DNA from: Chinchilla lanigera
Lineage: Eukaryota > Chordata > Mammalia > Rodentia > Chinchillidae
Assembly (NCBI RefSeq): GCF_000276665.1
Contig: NW_004955423.1
Span: forward strand, 6,023,547 to 6,087,546
DNA length: 64,000 bases
Direction: 5' to 3'
The translations under genes and the position numbers were made by a program. A model generated the notes under the pieces. The model saw only the letters and a list, made by a program, of their open reading frames with translations. It had not been told where the DNA came from and did no database searches. Of this stretch, positions 1-11,756 are shown piece after piece (position 1 is the stretch's first letter; every line of letters starts with the position of its first letter).

Positions 1-599
1 AAGTTTTGTTTATGTACTTCCACTAACCATTTCTACTTCTAGTACACTATCCTGTGGAAACATGGAAACAGAGCTTGACACAAACAATGGTACATGTTCA
101 ATTGGCTTATGGTACCTTTAATTTGTAAATGAAAAAAATAGAACAAGTTAAGGAATATCCATATCTTTGCTGTTATTTAAGTGCCATGCACCTTTTAAAG
201 TAATCTTTACAAGAATATTTGATGGCATAAGAAAACTTTCCTCTTTTTCAGTGAAAAATAAGAGGCCATGAAACAATAAATCCAGTATAATTTTGACATA
301 TAATATACCCATGCACAGAATATATGTATGTGTGTGGTGCTGTGTAACAAAAATACCAACAGTGGCTCTTCTCTGAACACTGAGATTACTGGAGTATGCA
401 AGACACTGTGACTGATTTCCACACTTCTGTTCCGTGATCCCTCACCTCAGACCATAGAAACAGGAGTACAATTTGATGAAACCAATCCACATTTGAGTTC
501 CACAAGTGGCTCATCACTAGGTCAGATCAATCAGCACAGTTTACTCCCTCTAGACATGCTTTTTACATGAGAGGTAGGTGTTTAACCCAGGCCTGAGTC
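1..599. other. unassigned AT-rich sequence
   Basis: No gene and no repeat that I can name. The short open frame on the reverse strand (207-422) has no recognisable domain and is of chance length. Probably old neutral sequence. Confidence 0.4.
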
Positions 600-885
600 A
601 TTTACTATATTAAATTGTATTGGAGTTGTATGCATTTAAAGTATACAACGTGATGTTTTGTTACACGCAGGCATAGTGAACTGATTCCTAAGCTAAATAA
701 CGTATCTCTGCAGATAGTCCCCTTTTTGTGTGTGTGTGATGAGAATACTTAGCAATTTCAGGGCTACAATTGCTATTCTTTACTGTAGTCACATGGTATA
801 TCTTAAATCTCTAAACACATTCATCCTACAGAACTGAAACTTTGCATTCATTGACCAGTATTTCCCCAATACTCTGCATTAACGT
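600..885 (-). repeat. L1 LINE 3' end fragment (L1MA/L1MB-like)
   Basis: The stretch reads as the reverse complement of the 3' untranslated end of old mammalian L1 elements. It contains the segments corresponding to 'aagtatacaacgtgatgttt', 'gatgagaatacttagcaatt', 'actgtagtcacatggtatat' and 'cattcatcctacagaactga' in the family's usual order. It has no reading frame and no A-tail. Subfamily is from memory of the consensus and is tentative. Confidence 0.7.
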
Positions 886-1854
886 CTGGTTCAGAAGCAG
901 GCATACATCTTTGCTTGGTACAGTCAGAAAGAATTAAAAGGCCCCTTTTCAATGTTTGGGTGGGAGACATCCATTTTCTCTGGACATGGATGGGAAATCA
1001 TGCCTTCCTAGGTGATACTGAAAGAGATTTGGTGACCATAGTGAAGCAAGTCTCAGGATGATCTGACACATGGAAGGCAGAGCAGCGAGGTGGAATGAGT
1101 CACAATAGCACTCACGTCTGCCCAATGAGCTAGCATTTTGCAAAACTCATTTAACATAAATGGCATTGAGGCTTTTATTACATGAAAATAAAATAGATAA
1201 AAATTAAATAACATGATTTTAACTTTATGCTTTATGTCCTCCAGTATTTTTAAAGGATGTTATGCATTAAACTCCTATTGCTTTTATAATTAGAAAAATG
1301 ACTTACTTAGACAATTGCTATTAGCTAAAAACTGGCAAAAGCACATTAGCTCGATGCATCTTCTCCTCTTACTCTCCCCCTTCTCCACTTCCTTCAATCC
1401 TCTTCCCCAAATTCCCACAAGAGCCACAGAAGCCAACAAAATGTCAAAATTTTGTCACTCCATTAATTAGGAGACTTGAATTGGGTGAGGCACAATCTAC
1501 ATTCTGTGAAATTGATTGGCAAGTGACTGGCAGAGCCACCCTGTAGCTAACAGGGCAGTGACAGAGATGGGATTGATTACTAGTGTTTATTGTTATGTGG
1601 CTTCTTCTAAAGGAATAGCGACAATGGGAGGATTCACAGAAACACTGATTATCTCACACTGAAGAAAGGAGATTCAAAACCAGCTCTTGAACAGCCTCGC
1701 TAATTTGGCAGCGTGGTCAAAGGAAGAAAGCCCAGGAGCAAGGAAGATCTCCAAAGCTAGAAGTAAATGTAAATGAGGCACTTACACATCAGATTGGCTA
1801 GAATACAAAGCATGATGCCATGGAGAGGACTAGGGATGAGGGGCTTAATGGCAG
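886..1854. other. unassigned intergenic sequence
   Basis: About 1 kb with no supported gene or recognised repeat. It holds a short pyrimidine-rich stretch near 1360-1410. A 64-codon reverse frame at 949-1143 shows no domain. Confidence 0.4.
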
Positions 1855-2354
1855 GGTACTATATCAGTCAGTTTTACTAGAGAAACAGAAATAACACAAG
1901 ATGTACAAATGTATAATAAATTACAAGATTGGCTTGTGATGATCAGCCACAGAGTTGGATGAGGAAGCGTGCAGAGGTGTCTGCACACTAGAGACTGAAG
2001 GCCTCAGTCCAAGGTCTGGAGCTCACTGCAATGAACCATGTAAGTCCATATCAGGAGGCCAATGGGTCTGCGATAGAAGGCTGAAGAGTGTATAATAGAA
2101 GCCCAAGACTCTGTGCTGGAAACCAGGAGGCAATGCCCAAGCCCAAGGCAAAGACTGGAGCATCTCAGAAGAACAGAAGCAGCTCCATCTTTCCTCATTT
2201 CCCCTTTGTACGTGTTTCCCCCTCCAGGCAACGAGCACCCTGGGTGGGTCTTCTACACCGTAGGGTATAGAATTGCTGAGCTGATTTAGTTAAACCTCTA
2301 AACTTCTCAAATTAGTTAAACTTCTAAACTTCTCAAATCAACCATTACAGGTAC
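1855..2354 (-). mobile_element. MLT1-like ERVL-MaLR solo LTR with 5-bp target duplication
   Basis: Read on the reverse strand, the element starts TGTAATGGTTGATTTGAGAA and ends in the old-MaLR style (..CTGACTGATA). The body is 1860-2349 (490 bp). It is flanked by identical 5-bp direct repeats GGTAC at 1855-1859 and 2350-2354, the target-site size known for ERVL/MaLR insertion. No internal retroviral region is present, so it is a solo LTR. The short open frames on both strands here (2004-2270) lie on the LTR and are not genes. Confidence 0.75.
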
Positions 2355-2604
2355 TTTCTGAGGGAGGTGGGTCCAAGGCAAATGGGGAATGGGAAGAAAG
2401 AAGTGGTCCAGAATTCTACTATGATTCACAAAATGAACTGGAGGAAAACAAGAAGCCAAGTGGCCCAGCATCATTAAGATGTTGCAAAGACAGGAGTAAT
2501 AAGTATTGCCCTGGGAGAAGATGATTGCCTACGGGTAGAATCTAATGACAGCATCTCAGTCTCCATTACCTAAACTGTGTTGCATTCTTCTTCCAGATTA
2601 TATA

Positions 2605-2730
2605 TGCTACGGGACTGCCATTAACTAGAAGTGAAGTCTTAGGCCAGTTGCTTAACTTTTCTGCCCTTGAGTTTTCTCATCTGCAAAGCGTTGGGGGTTG
2701 GACCAGAGGATTTCTAAGGCAGTGGTAAAG
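2605..2730 (+). repeat. MIR SINE fragment
   Basis: Contains the central MIR pattern: 'ggccagttgcttaacttttc', then 'gttttctcatctgcaaagcg'. These correspond to the conserved core (..gggcaagttacttaacctct..tcctcatctgtaaaatgggg) of this tRNA-derived ancient mammalian SINE. Ends are diverged and approximate. Confidence 0.65.
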
Positions 2731-3625
2731 TTTATCAGATTCACAGTTGGCCCAGCCACACACCCGTCCACACAGATCAGCCGGTGAGGGGAGCCTTGGA
2801 AGCTTGGCCTTCTGGAGCGCAGCACTGATTCCCTGGTTTGTGAGAAAGACACCTTCTGAGAGTGGCACTCTCGGGACGTAGGGGGCTTTTGAAGTGATAC
2901 TGCTCCTCTTGCAGCTGCTCTGCAAAGGGAAAAAAACCTGGATTTTAAAGAAGCAAATGGTCTTTTTTTTTTTTTTTTTTTAACAAAATTAACTCACAGC
3001 TGCAAGCAGCACAATGAAAGCACATTTTAAAATAATCAGATGCTTTTAGGGCCTCCTTCTGCTGCCAGAACAACTCCAGTCCCAGCTTCTGTGGGCTCCC
3101 TTTCATGGCTGCAGCCTCCGGCACCAACTGTCCAGGGATGGAAGGAGGGCTTAGGGCTGTGGTGTCAGACGAGAGGCAGAAAGTTTTATGATCTAGGGGA
3201 CCCTAAAGGCCTTGGCTGTTTGTTTGTTTGTTCTGTTCTAATTAGCATGCATTACATATTTTTGAAAGACATCTGACAGCTAGTAGGTTGTTTTTAAAAG
3301 AGTCATTTCATTAAACACATTTTTAACAATTCAGTGATCTTAGAAATTCTCTGTCATTAACCAAACTTTATTTTATAACAGTAATAAAATGTGAACCCTG
3401 AAAAGTGCTTGGGATGGCCAAGGTCTAAAATTGTGCTATTTTCTGAGTTTCCACCTACATTCAGTACATTGATATTTAGATGATGATGTAATAATGTATT
3501 TAGAGGGTTGTTTAAAATACTCTGCTGTACTATGATGCATCTGCATGTGAGTTCCTATAATTTGATCAGATTGCTAAATTTGCCAGTATAAATAAATATG
3601 AAAAAGGAAGTTGAATGCCTTAGGC
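2731..3625. other. unassigned sequence with a poly-T tract
   Basis: No gene supported. Contains an uninterrupted T run at 2963-2981 (19 T), possibly the tail of a reverse-oriented retroposon whose body I cannot name, and a short (TTTG)n stretch at about 3218-3232. Overlapping small open frames near 2652-2925 and 3040-3276 have no family resemblance. Confidence 0.4.
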
Positions 3626-3683
3626 TTAGGGTTAGGGAACACTAACCCTAAACCTGACCCGAACCCTAACCCTAACCCTAAAC
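3626..3683. repeat. short interstitial telomeric repeat with inverted halves
   Basis: Two perfect TTAGGG units (3626-3637) are followed, after a 4-5 base junction, by CTAACCCTAA (3642-3651), a degenerate piece, and a run of CCCTAA-phase repeats (about 3663-3683). G-strand repeats therefore run into C-strand repeats, the head-to-head arrangement expected where two chromosome ends meet. Nothing nearby looks subtelomeric. The small tract could equally come from telomerase action or templated filler at a healed double-strand break. Confidence 0.85.
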
Positions 3684-4545
3684 TGAATGTCTTGAGCAAA
3701 ACCTAATAAAATACCTAGCAAATTGCAGGGGCAGCTTTGTATAAGAGACTTAAAACTCTTCATCATGAGTTGCTGAAGGCCAGGAATCACACTGCCACTG
3801 GGGAGGGAGCAAGACAAATCCTTTCGGACCACCTGTTAGTGGTCTGACTTTGTTTCCCTTTCTCCAATATCTTCCTTTCTGTTTTACGCACCTTCTCCAC
3901 GTGGCCTGGTAGAAACAGAAAATGCCCCATTGCTCTTCTGCTTGGAACCGCTGCTGACTTTTCACCACTGACAACAAGGACAACAAAGCTCGAACTCTTC
4001 AGGATGACACCCGTCCATGCTCACCCAGTTGCCCAGCCCTTCTTCCAGGACATACTTCCCTTCCAGCCTCATTCTGCTGAGCATGTGAAATGTTTTTCAG
4101 CTATTGTATGTGGGGAGAAATGCAATGATTTCTTTGAGACTGAATTTAACCATTACCTCATTAGAATCCTCCTTTGAGCTCCTCCTCCTCTAAAATGTGA
4201 AAGATTGAAAAATGATGATGAATGGAAAAAAGGACGGAGCAAATCATGTTGCTTGAATAAAGGATGAATTTTGGCAGTTTTCTTTAAGTTTCTCTAATGA
4301 ACTCAAACCACTCCAATTGTTGGGGAAAATATAATGTGAATTAAATGGCAGCAAGGCAGGGCTAGTTTTCAACTGTCAGTAATTGGCTCTTTATCCTTGG
4401 ACAGATCTCTTAACTTTTCAGTGCTTCATTATCTTCCTCCAGAAGATGAGGACAGATTTTTAAAATTCCCAGGTTGCTCCCAGCATTGAAAAAAACGATT
4501 CATAAGCAAAATGCCTTTTAAAAATACAGATGATAAAAACATTTT
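3684..4545. other. unassigned sequence with a MIR-like piece
   Basis: No gene supported. A diverged MIR-like core is visible at about 4370-4475 on the plus strand (a 'ggacagatctcttaactttt' block followed by 'agaagatgaggacag'). The rest is unnamed. The open frame at 3750-3986 (reverse) has no domain. Confidence 0.45.
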
Positions 4546-4684
4546 TGCAGAAGGATTCCAAGTTTGAGCCCAGCGTGGGCAACTTAGCAACTTAGTGAGA
4601 CTCTACCTCAAAATGAAAAAAAAAAATCTTAAAGGACATCGGATGTAGGTAAATGTAAAGGCCCTGGGTTCAATCCCAGTGCCC
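4546..4684 (+). repeat. B1-dID composite SINE (diverged)
   Basis: The left part is the second half of a 7SL-derived B1 ('ccaagtttgagcccagcgtg', then 'gtgagactctacctcaaaat'). After an A-rich linker comes the right part of an ID/tRNA-like unit ('gtaaaggccctgggttcaat', then 'cccagtgcc'). The B1+ID fusion is known as B1-dID in several rodent families. A small internal duplication 'caacttag' occurs in the B1 part. Confidence 0.65.
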
Positions 4685-4869
4685 CCCTCCTCCAACAGAG
4701 GAAGGTTCATCAAACTTCTCATGAGAACCTCTTTACATCTTATTCCATGTTGGAAGCATGTTGTGGTTTTCTGTGTGTTCTTCCATTAACTGCTCTGGGT
4801 CATTGAATAGGCTTGAGATGGTTATATTTAGAGGGTCCTTCTGTTCATAAGCAGAACTTAGAATTATAA
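4685..4869. other. unassigned spacer between two SINEs
   Basis: Under 200 bases between the B1-dID copy and the ID insertion. No named element and no open frame of note. Confidence 0.4.
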
Positions 4870-4969
4870 AGAGGTTCTTAGAAGGGCCTGGGGATTTAGC
4901 TCAGCGGCAAAGTGCCTGCCTGGCATGCGCAAGGTCGTGAGTTCGGTTCCTGGTACCGGAGAAAAAAAC

Positions 4970-5015
<46 letters not shown>

Positions 5016-5024
5016 TTCTTAGAA
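4870..5024 (+). mobile_element. ID SINE, young, with long A-tail and perfect target duplications
   Basis: The tRNA-Ala-like body (4884-4960) carries pol III box A ('tagctcagcgg') and box B ('gttcggttcc'). It is followed by a tail with an unbroken run of about 40 A (4971-5010). Identical 14-bp direct repeats AGAGGTTCTTAGAA flank it at 4870-4883 and 5011-5024. A long pure tail and an undecayed duplication indicate recent L1-driven insertion. It is a SINE, not a working tRNA gene: it continues into a tail and has extra 5' bases. Confidence 0.95.
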
Positions 5025-7099
5025 AATAGAGTGCACATTAAGTTCAAAAGGAGTATGCGTATATTAGACCATCAAAAGTCAAAGGCATAATTTGAAATGA
5101 TGAACGTATCCATTTTAAGTTACACATTACTTTGCATAGTTAATATCACTGTAATTAGTCATAGTCCCTTTAATTTATTGAACGAGATGCTCCCCCCCCC
5201 AGTGTACTACAGTGATGAATGTTGGGAGAGCAACTTTGGAAGCTGGAATCAAGAAAATGAGTAACAGTTGGAGAATTAGCATGCAAATCAATAATACCCT
5301 TTCTTCTTCATTTTGAAACCGGGATTTTCATCACACGCTGAAAAATCAGAGAGCCCCACAAGTTACAGCCATCACCACATCCCATGGAACGAGGCAGGCC
5401 ACTTCTACTGTAGGAAATGTTTAAAATTTTCTCCAACATTTGAGTAAATCTCTAGTAAATATTTAAACTCTGTATAACTAGTCACAAATAAATTAAGCTG
5501 ATTTTATGCAGTCTCTCTAATTAGAAGGGCACAGCATTTGTTGAAACGTGATTAGTATTATTCATTAAGCAAAAAATTCTCATTTGTATCTTATTATCAC
5601 TATTCTGCATAAACCAACACAATTTGTCATGAACTCCCTCATTTGCTGTATCCTCAAAAAGCAGATTATGCTTATTTTTCATTTGGACAGTAGAAAATCA
5701 AGCCAGGTGTTTGGCAGCACCGGAGTGTTCAGGTGTAACTGCGGCAGTGATGGCACATTACGAGCAGCGAGGATGAAGAATGAGGCATGGAGAATCCAGG
5801 GGCTGGCGTTCCTCGAGGCCTATCCCTTCTGAGGGCCCCTGCTGACGAGACAGGTGTTGGACTGGGCTGCCGGGAGGGAAGGGGACCCAGCAAAGTAACA
5901 ATTTTTTTTTTTTTTTGTAAAGTCAGATCTTTCCCTTCCATCAGAGCCTGAAAACTCTGGCTTGAATTCCTGTGGCATTCAGCTACAGGCTTTTGCAGCA
6001 GGAAAACTCTGCTGCAGGACCTTGGCTGGAAATGTTCCCAAAACATGAAAATTCAGCTCCATGATTGTCTAAATCGGTCTATCTGTCTAGACACATAAGC
6101 ACTGTACATATTTGGTTTTTCAGACTTATAGGTCCTGACAGGTAAGACAAAGACTGTGTTATATTATTTGAGTGAGTAGAGACTATGGGCTGCTTTTCCT
6201 CCTCTGTAATCTATTCCTTTTTGCTTTGAAAATATTTTTTCTCAGCTCAGGTGAGAGACTCCATTAGGGCTTGTGACTGCAGCTGCTTTATGGTTCTGGC
6301 AGAAATAGTGAAGGCTGTAGGGTCTATAAAATAGTGGAACGGTGGTAAGAATTGTTTTGAGAAAGTAAGACTCCTAAATATGCTACTTCAGGTTTTCTCT
6401 GCTCTCTTGGAACTTTGGGCTTGGCAGGATGTTTGCTATTTAGCCTCCAAGTGTGCCGGTTTCTTTTTTGTCTCTGTCTCCCTTTGTTATTTCATTGTCG
6501 TCTCTTATTTCTGTAAACACTGCCTGTCCCAAGCCTTTCTCCTCACTGCTTCTGATATGGTTGATTTTCTAAGAGATCAAGCATGGGGGATGGTCTGGGA
6601 AGAATATGCAAGAAAATGTTGGCAAAAATGGAAAATTCCCTTTAAAATACATACAGTGCAGGAATGGTTATGGGGACGGGCTTCTAATATGGACAGGATC
6701 TTTAAAACCAGGCTAACAGTGTAGCGTGGCTACAAAAGTCTCTCTAAGAGCACAGAAACTGGATACAGGGAGGTCAGGCATAGCTCGGCTGAGGACATGC
6801 TCTCTAGACAGCTCTCCAGACATGAAATAGGCTGGTTTATGAGGTGATGAGCTCCCCATCACTGGGCAGTCAGGCAGAGTTTGTGGGGAGAGCTTGAACT
6901 AGAACAGTTCCAATTTCTTTTCCATGCCTAATACCTGACAGTTATCTTTTATGGAAAAGCTGTGGTCAGCTGCCTCCCACAAGCAAGCTGAGAGATTTTT
7001 CATAGTGACAGAATTTCAGAATATCCAGGAATCTCAACCCCCTGTTTATTGCCTGCCTTAGATTTCTCAGGCCTGCTGAGCAGACCACCTGCTACCACA
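5025..7099. other. unassigned 2-kb block
   Basis: No recognised repeat and no supportable gene. It holds a run of 10 C (5192-5201), a T run at about 5901-5916, and an open frame of 114 codons (6380-6724) plus a reverse frame of 105 codons (5729-6046) with a low-complexity lysine run. Neither has a domain, and neither sits in a CpG-rich promoter context. I treat both as chance frames. Confidence 0.4.
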
Positions 7100-7510
7100 T
7101 GTTATGGTTTGTGTCTAGATGTCCCCCAAAGCCTCAAATGATCGTGGGGCTCTTTCAGAAGTGGCTGAATGCAGAGTGTGTGATGCTGGCATTGAGGCTG
7201 TGTGATTAGTATATCAGCCCACTGATTGGTTTGGCATTCTGGCCAGGATTAAGGGTGTGAGTGCTACACCCACCCTAGGTTAGGTAGCCTGCATACAATG
7301 TAAGGGATGGAAAGAGTCTTCTCTCCCTCTTGTTGCTTTTGCTGTCTTCTGCCACCATGAATGATTGCCCCTCTATCTTGCAGCATCCTGCCTTAGAGCC
7401 AGCTGACTATGGACTGAGCCCTCTGCAAACTGTGAGCCAAATAAACCTTCCCTCTTTTAACTTTGGGTGTTGGGTATTTTGTCTCAACAACGAGAAAAGT
7501 AACTAAGACA
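7100..7510 (+). mobile_element. MaLR (MST/MLT-like) LTR, plus orientation
   Basis: Starts TGTTATGGTTTG and ends GACTAAGACA-like ('taactaagaca'), the classic MaLR termini. It has a polyadenylation signal AATAAA at 7440-7445 preceded by 'aactgtgagcc' and followed by 'gggtattttgtct'. Length 411 bp. Flanking 5-mers are CCACA and CCATG, so the target duplication is only partly preserved. No internal region adjoins it, so it is a solo LTR. Confidence 0.85.
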
Positions 7511-8054
7511 CCATGTTACCTAGAACCTCTCTATTAACACCTGGGGATGACCACGCATGCTGTGAGGCCAGAGTAATGCCTGGCGCTTCTGACTCCAGTT
7601 TTAGAGGACTTTGTCCAGATTTCAGATGGAACTCTGACTCGCTAATGACAAAGCAGGACTCGTTCACTACTGTGTGACCAATGCACAATTGCAAAGAACT
7701 TCCTGACCCATCCAGAAGTCACGGCCTCTGATTTTACCGCATTTTCCTTTTACAAGCACTGGCTTTAGTTATTATACTAGGGATGAAAATAGTTTCTCTA
7801 CTTTGGAGATTTTGTAGTCTTTAATGTTGAAAAAAAATTAAAGATTCCTGAGATAGGGACTGACAGTGTGAGCTGGAATTAATTGCAAGTTAATGGGACA
7901 AATATGTTATCTTACTAAACAGGAAACTAACATGAAGCTAGCTTATTGGACACAGAATGAAAATAATGAACTTCTGGATGACGTTCTTAAATTGTGGTTA
8001 AAGACCACCTACTATTGGAATACAGAGTCCTGGGCCCAAGCCCAAACTTATTAT
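7511..8054. other. unassigned sequence between two LTRs
   Basis: About 540 bases lying between two MaLR LTRs. I looked for retroviral internal sequence (gag, protease or polymerase motifs, primer-binding site) and see none, so the two LTRs are unlikely to be the ends of one provirus. They are also in opposite orientation. Confidence 0.4.
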
Positions 8055-8639
8055 ACTACTTTTTATTGTTATATAACAAATTGCTGCTAATTTACCATAT
8101 AAAGCATCTTTTATTTATTATTATATGGTTCTAAATGTCAGATGTCCAGGTGGGCTTGGCCAAGTTATCTTCTTAGGGTTTCACAAGGCCAAAATACATG
8201 TCTCGCAAGGCTGCATTCTTATCTGAAGATTGGGGGAAAATCCAATTCCAAGATCATTCAGGTTGTTGGCAAAATTCAGTCCCTTGCTGTCTGTGAGTTG
8301 GAGGCTGCCCTCTGCTCCTGGAGGCCACCCACTTCCTTCCCATATGTCCCTCTCCATCTTTAAATCAGCCCAGGCATGTGGGGTGCTTCTCCTACTTGGA
8401 ATCTGTCTGAATTCTTCTGCTGTCATACATCAGAGAAAGCACTGCTCTGAAAGGACTCATAGGATTAGATTAGGCCCACCCAGAGTCATTTAAGATACTC
8501 GAAGGCACATTGACTTGAGACTTTAATTACACTGATAGTGTCCTTCCTCAACAGTGCTTGGGTTCATGTTTGATTAAATTACCAAGGGACAGGGGTTTGG
8601 GAAGGGGTCCATCTTTAGAATGCTGCCTCCCACAACTAC
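8055..8639 (-). mobile_element. MLT1-like ERVL-MaLR solo LTR, reverse strand
   Basis: Resembles, in reverse, the old MaLR LTR whose consensus begins TGTGGTAGGCAGAATAATGG; here the plus-strand end is 'ctgcctcccaca' (to 8634). The left part carries 'taacaaattgctgc'. Body 8060-8634, flanked by the 5-bp repeat ACTAC at 8055-8059 and 8635-8639. The left terminus has decayed from TG. Open frames on both strands here (8142-8493) lie on LTR sequence. Confidence 0.65.
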
Positions 8640-8712
8640 TAAATCAGAGTTTCTACAGCACAGCCAAAGAAATTTTTCTCTTTAACAAAACCCCAAGTGA
8701 TTCTAATGAATA
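8640..8712 (+). repeat. MER5A-like hAT DNA transposon fragment
   Basis: Matches the right half of the MER5A/Charlie-type non-autonomous element: 'aaatcagagtttct', then 'ctctttaacaaaaccccaag' and 'tgattctaatgaa'. These correspond to the usual aatcagaatctctg ... ttttaacaagccctccaggtgattctgatgca. It abuts the neighbouring LTR, and its terminal repeat is not preserved. Confidence 0.6.
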
Positions 8713-10689
8713 ATAAATATCAAGAATTACTATTGTACAAGGATAAGAAGGAAAGCAGTGATTATCAGGTGTACGATGAGTAATGCAAAAAAAAAATGTT
8801 TTGAGAGTTCTGAGAGAAAAACCACTGAAAGCCATAGATGACAATTATTCAGGAATATTCATGGAAAAGCTAGAGCTCAAGCTAAGTCTGGACGAAAGGA
8901 AGAGGACAGACTTCCCAGGCAGGATAGAAGGTATAAGCGAAAAACTGAGGATGGAAAACATGTCATTGACCTTTCAGTGTACCGTGAATTGAGACTGGTT
9001 GGGGTAGAGGTATGCAGTTTTGGTTTTGGAGGAAAGGTGTGAGGTTGGGGTTAGTTACATTGTGCAGGATTTGTCTGCCAGGCTAAGGGATTAAAAAAAG
9101 AGGAAAACATTTTAAAGAAGAATCATCTCATTTACTAACCAAATTTCTGGGAAAATGAGGATTATAGTTTGATTCTCTTTTAGCAAAGTCAGTATTTTCT
9201 TATTATCTAATGATAGACAAATTTTTAAAATTTTTATTCATGAAGACAAGGAAGGAAGGTGGCATTCAAAATGTGATAAATCACTGAGAAAGGATAAGTG
9301 GGCCCAGGTTCAGATTCTGGTTGAGGGAAATAGGGTGATACTACAAGTCTCACTTAGAAGCACCCTTCTGCATATTCTGATGTCTAAAGTGTTCTCCATT
9401 CGCCATTCTCTGAAGCATACATGTACTCCAAAGCCCCAAATCTTAGTAGGGAGCAGAATAAAGGGAGGACTAATAGGCATCACATAGAAGTGAAAGCAGA
9501 GATCAATTTGGTAAGCTTGGAGCAGAAGGTGGGCTTCTTTGGAGCCAGGTACAATAGCTCTGAAAAGCAGATGAAGGCTGCAGAAGCAGGAAGATATTTG
9601 ACAAACCAGATGGATAACAAGAGTCACTGCGCTGGAGAGTGTTGTTAATTTAATGACTCCAGACAGTAGTTCTTTAAAATTGAAAACAAGTCACCAGGAA
9701 ATAGCCAGCAAAGCTGTAACCAATGGCTCTCTGGCCTCCTGCTGGATTGAGGTGGGAAAAAGAAAGGGACAAGTGTTTGGTCTGATTCTCAACTTCTCAA
9801 ATTGCTTCACGGAAAGAAGCAGCCCAGACTTTCCTAGGTGGAATTTATTAAGGTTTACGTCAAATTCTACACTTGGAAAAGTGGAGTTCATTTAATTGTA
9901 GTGACAGTTCCAAAATTTATTTTTAAAATATTAAATGAATTGTAGGAAGGTTATGAGGAAGTTCTGAATTTCTAAATCACCTGCACGTATTAGTTAGCTA
10001 TGCTTTACTTAGTATCATTGACCATAGAACCTTAGGACTTTGAGCCTTTAAGAGTCATCTAATTCTATCACCTTTTCACTTATTATTTTATCTGTTTATT
10101 TAGCCATCAAGAATCACTTTACACATTAGTAGGTTTTAGGATTATAAAAATGAACCAAACAAATTCTTTGTTCAAGGGGCTCCACTCTGCTCTAGGAAAT
10201 AAACAGCAGTGCGAGGTCCTACAGAGAAGTGAGCCTCCATTGTCACAGCAGCAATGAGACTTACATCAGGAAAGGAAAGACTTGTCACCCCTCCACCCTA
10301 ACCAATGCAATAGAATCTTCATGGTGGCCAGGATCCACCCATATCTGGAATCATTAAGACTGGACAAGGTGGTACGAGTCAGTACTACTCATCCCTAAGC
10401 TTCTGCCCTTGGTGATAGCAGCAGAGTACCGTGGGGAGCAAAGCTGAGGTTACACCAGAATTCAAAAGCAAAGAGTTGATGTGAATTCATGCTCCACTTT
10501 AACCAGGAAGGTGTCTTGGAGGCTGAAAGGAGAGCTGAATTTCCTGTCTCATTTCCAAGCCAGTGTGAGTCATTGTTCCGTGTGTGCAGAGATGATGGCA
10601 GCAGTGTCCAGCAGGAAGCTAGACAGACACATTACGGTTCACCAGGAGGGACACTGTGAAATAATCAAATAGGATCAAGAATCTATTAC
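8713..10689. other. unassigned 2-kb block
   Basis: No gene supported. The 105-codon reverse frame at 9310-9627 and the small frames at 8783-8992, 9421-9648 and 9653-9895 have no recognisable domain. A weak L2-like phrase ('ttcaaggggctccactctgc') occurs near 10173-10195, too diverged to bound. Confidence 0.4.
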
Positions 10690-11756
10690 TGCAATATCTA
10701 AAATGCTCAGATATAGTGAAAAAAAAATCACTATTGATACCAAGAATCCAATCACAACTTCATTAAGAAGTGATAATCAACAGATACAAACATCAAGATG
10801 CATCAGTTGTTAGAGGTGGCAAGAATTCCAAGGAAGCCATCATAATGATATTTCAATAAGCAATTGTGAATTGTCTTGAAACAAGTAAAAACAGCAACAA
10901 AAAGTAAGTGCTGAAAAGAATCAAATTGAATTTATAGAACTGATAGAAAGCAAAATACAACTACATAGACTATTTGAGCAGTGGACCAAAAATCAGAGCC
11001 CCAGAATTTATACAGTCTGAGCACTGGTGTGAAAATAGCCTGAGGGTGAGGGAAGAAAGAGAGAAGAGAAAGGGATTAAAAAATATTAGCAGAAATAATT
11101 TCTGAAAACTTTCTAAATTTGGTGAAAGACATAAATCTTTACATTCAAGAAGCTGAGAAAATTCTAAATGAGATAAATCCAAAGAAATCCACACCACAGA
11201 ACATTTTAGCTAAACTTTAAAAAACTAGATACAAAGAAAAATTTTGAAAGCAGCCAGAGCAGAAAAAGCACAGCAATTCTAAGGATAGCTAATTCCTCAT
11301 TTGAAAACAAGAAGGCTGGAGAGAAGTGGCATGAAATGTTTCAAATGCTGAAAGAAAAAAACCCAGTCGACTTAGAATTCTACATCCAACAAAAATATTC
11401 TTCAACAATGAAAAGGAAATTAAGGAACACTGTCAGGCAAAGTAAAATGGAGAGAATTTGTCACTGGCAAACCTATTCTTAAAGATTGGCTACAGGAAGT
11501 TCTCTAAACAGAACAAATAAAATCAGGATTTGGAAATCAAGAAAGGAAGAGAACATCAGTATACATAAAGGTTGAGGTGAATATAATGGGTGATTCTCAT
11601 GAATTTCTTAATTTATATTTGATAATTAAAGCAAAATTTATTGCACCCTCTGATGTGGAGGTTAATATGTATAGAAGACATACTTAACATTTTACTTAAG
11701 AAGTAGGGAAGATAAAGGGCTTGACATGGAAATAAAGTTTCCACACTTCATTTGAG
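10690..11756 (+). repeat. HAL1/L1M-like LINE fragment
   Basis: From about 11080 the sequence follows an old mammalian L1-related consensus in order: 'aaatttggtgaaagacataa', 'ttcaagaagctgagaaaatt', 'aaagcagccagagcagaaaa', 'cttagaattctacatccaac' and 'ggaagttctctaaacagaac', ending with 'acacttcatttgaggc'. It contains many stops. HAL1 (an L1 derivative lacking the reverse transcriptase) is my best name; an L1M 3' region is the alternative. The left boundary is uncertain. Confidence 0.6.

Noticed and set aside
4884..4960. tRNA-Ala-like sequence with A and B boxes
   Set aside because: It is the body of an ID SINE: it has extra 5' bases, an A-tail and target duplications, and sister copies occur at 32.2, 43.7 and 59.7 kb.
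7100..8634. A provirus with LTRs at 7100-7510 and 8060-8634
   Set aside because: The LTRs are of different subfamilies and opposite orientation, each has its own flanks, and the sequence between shows no retroviral coding region.
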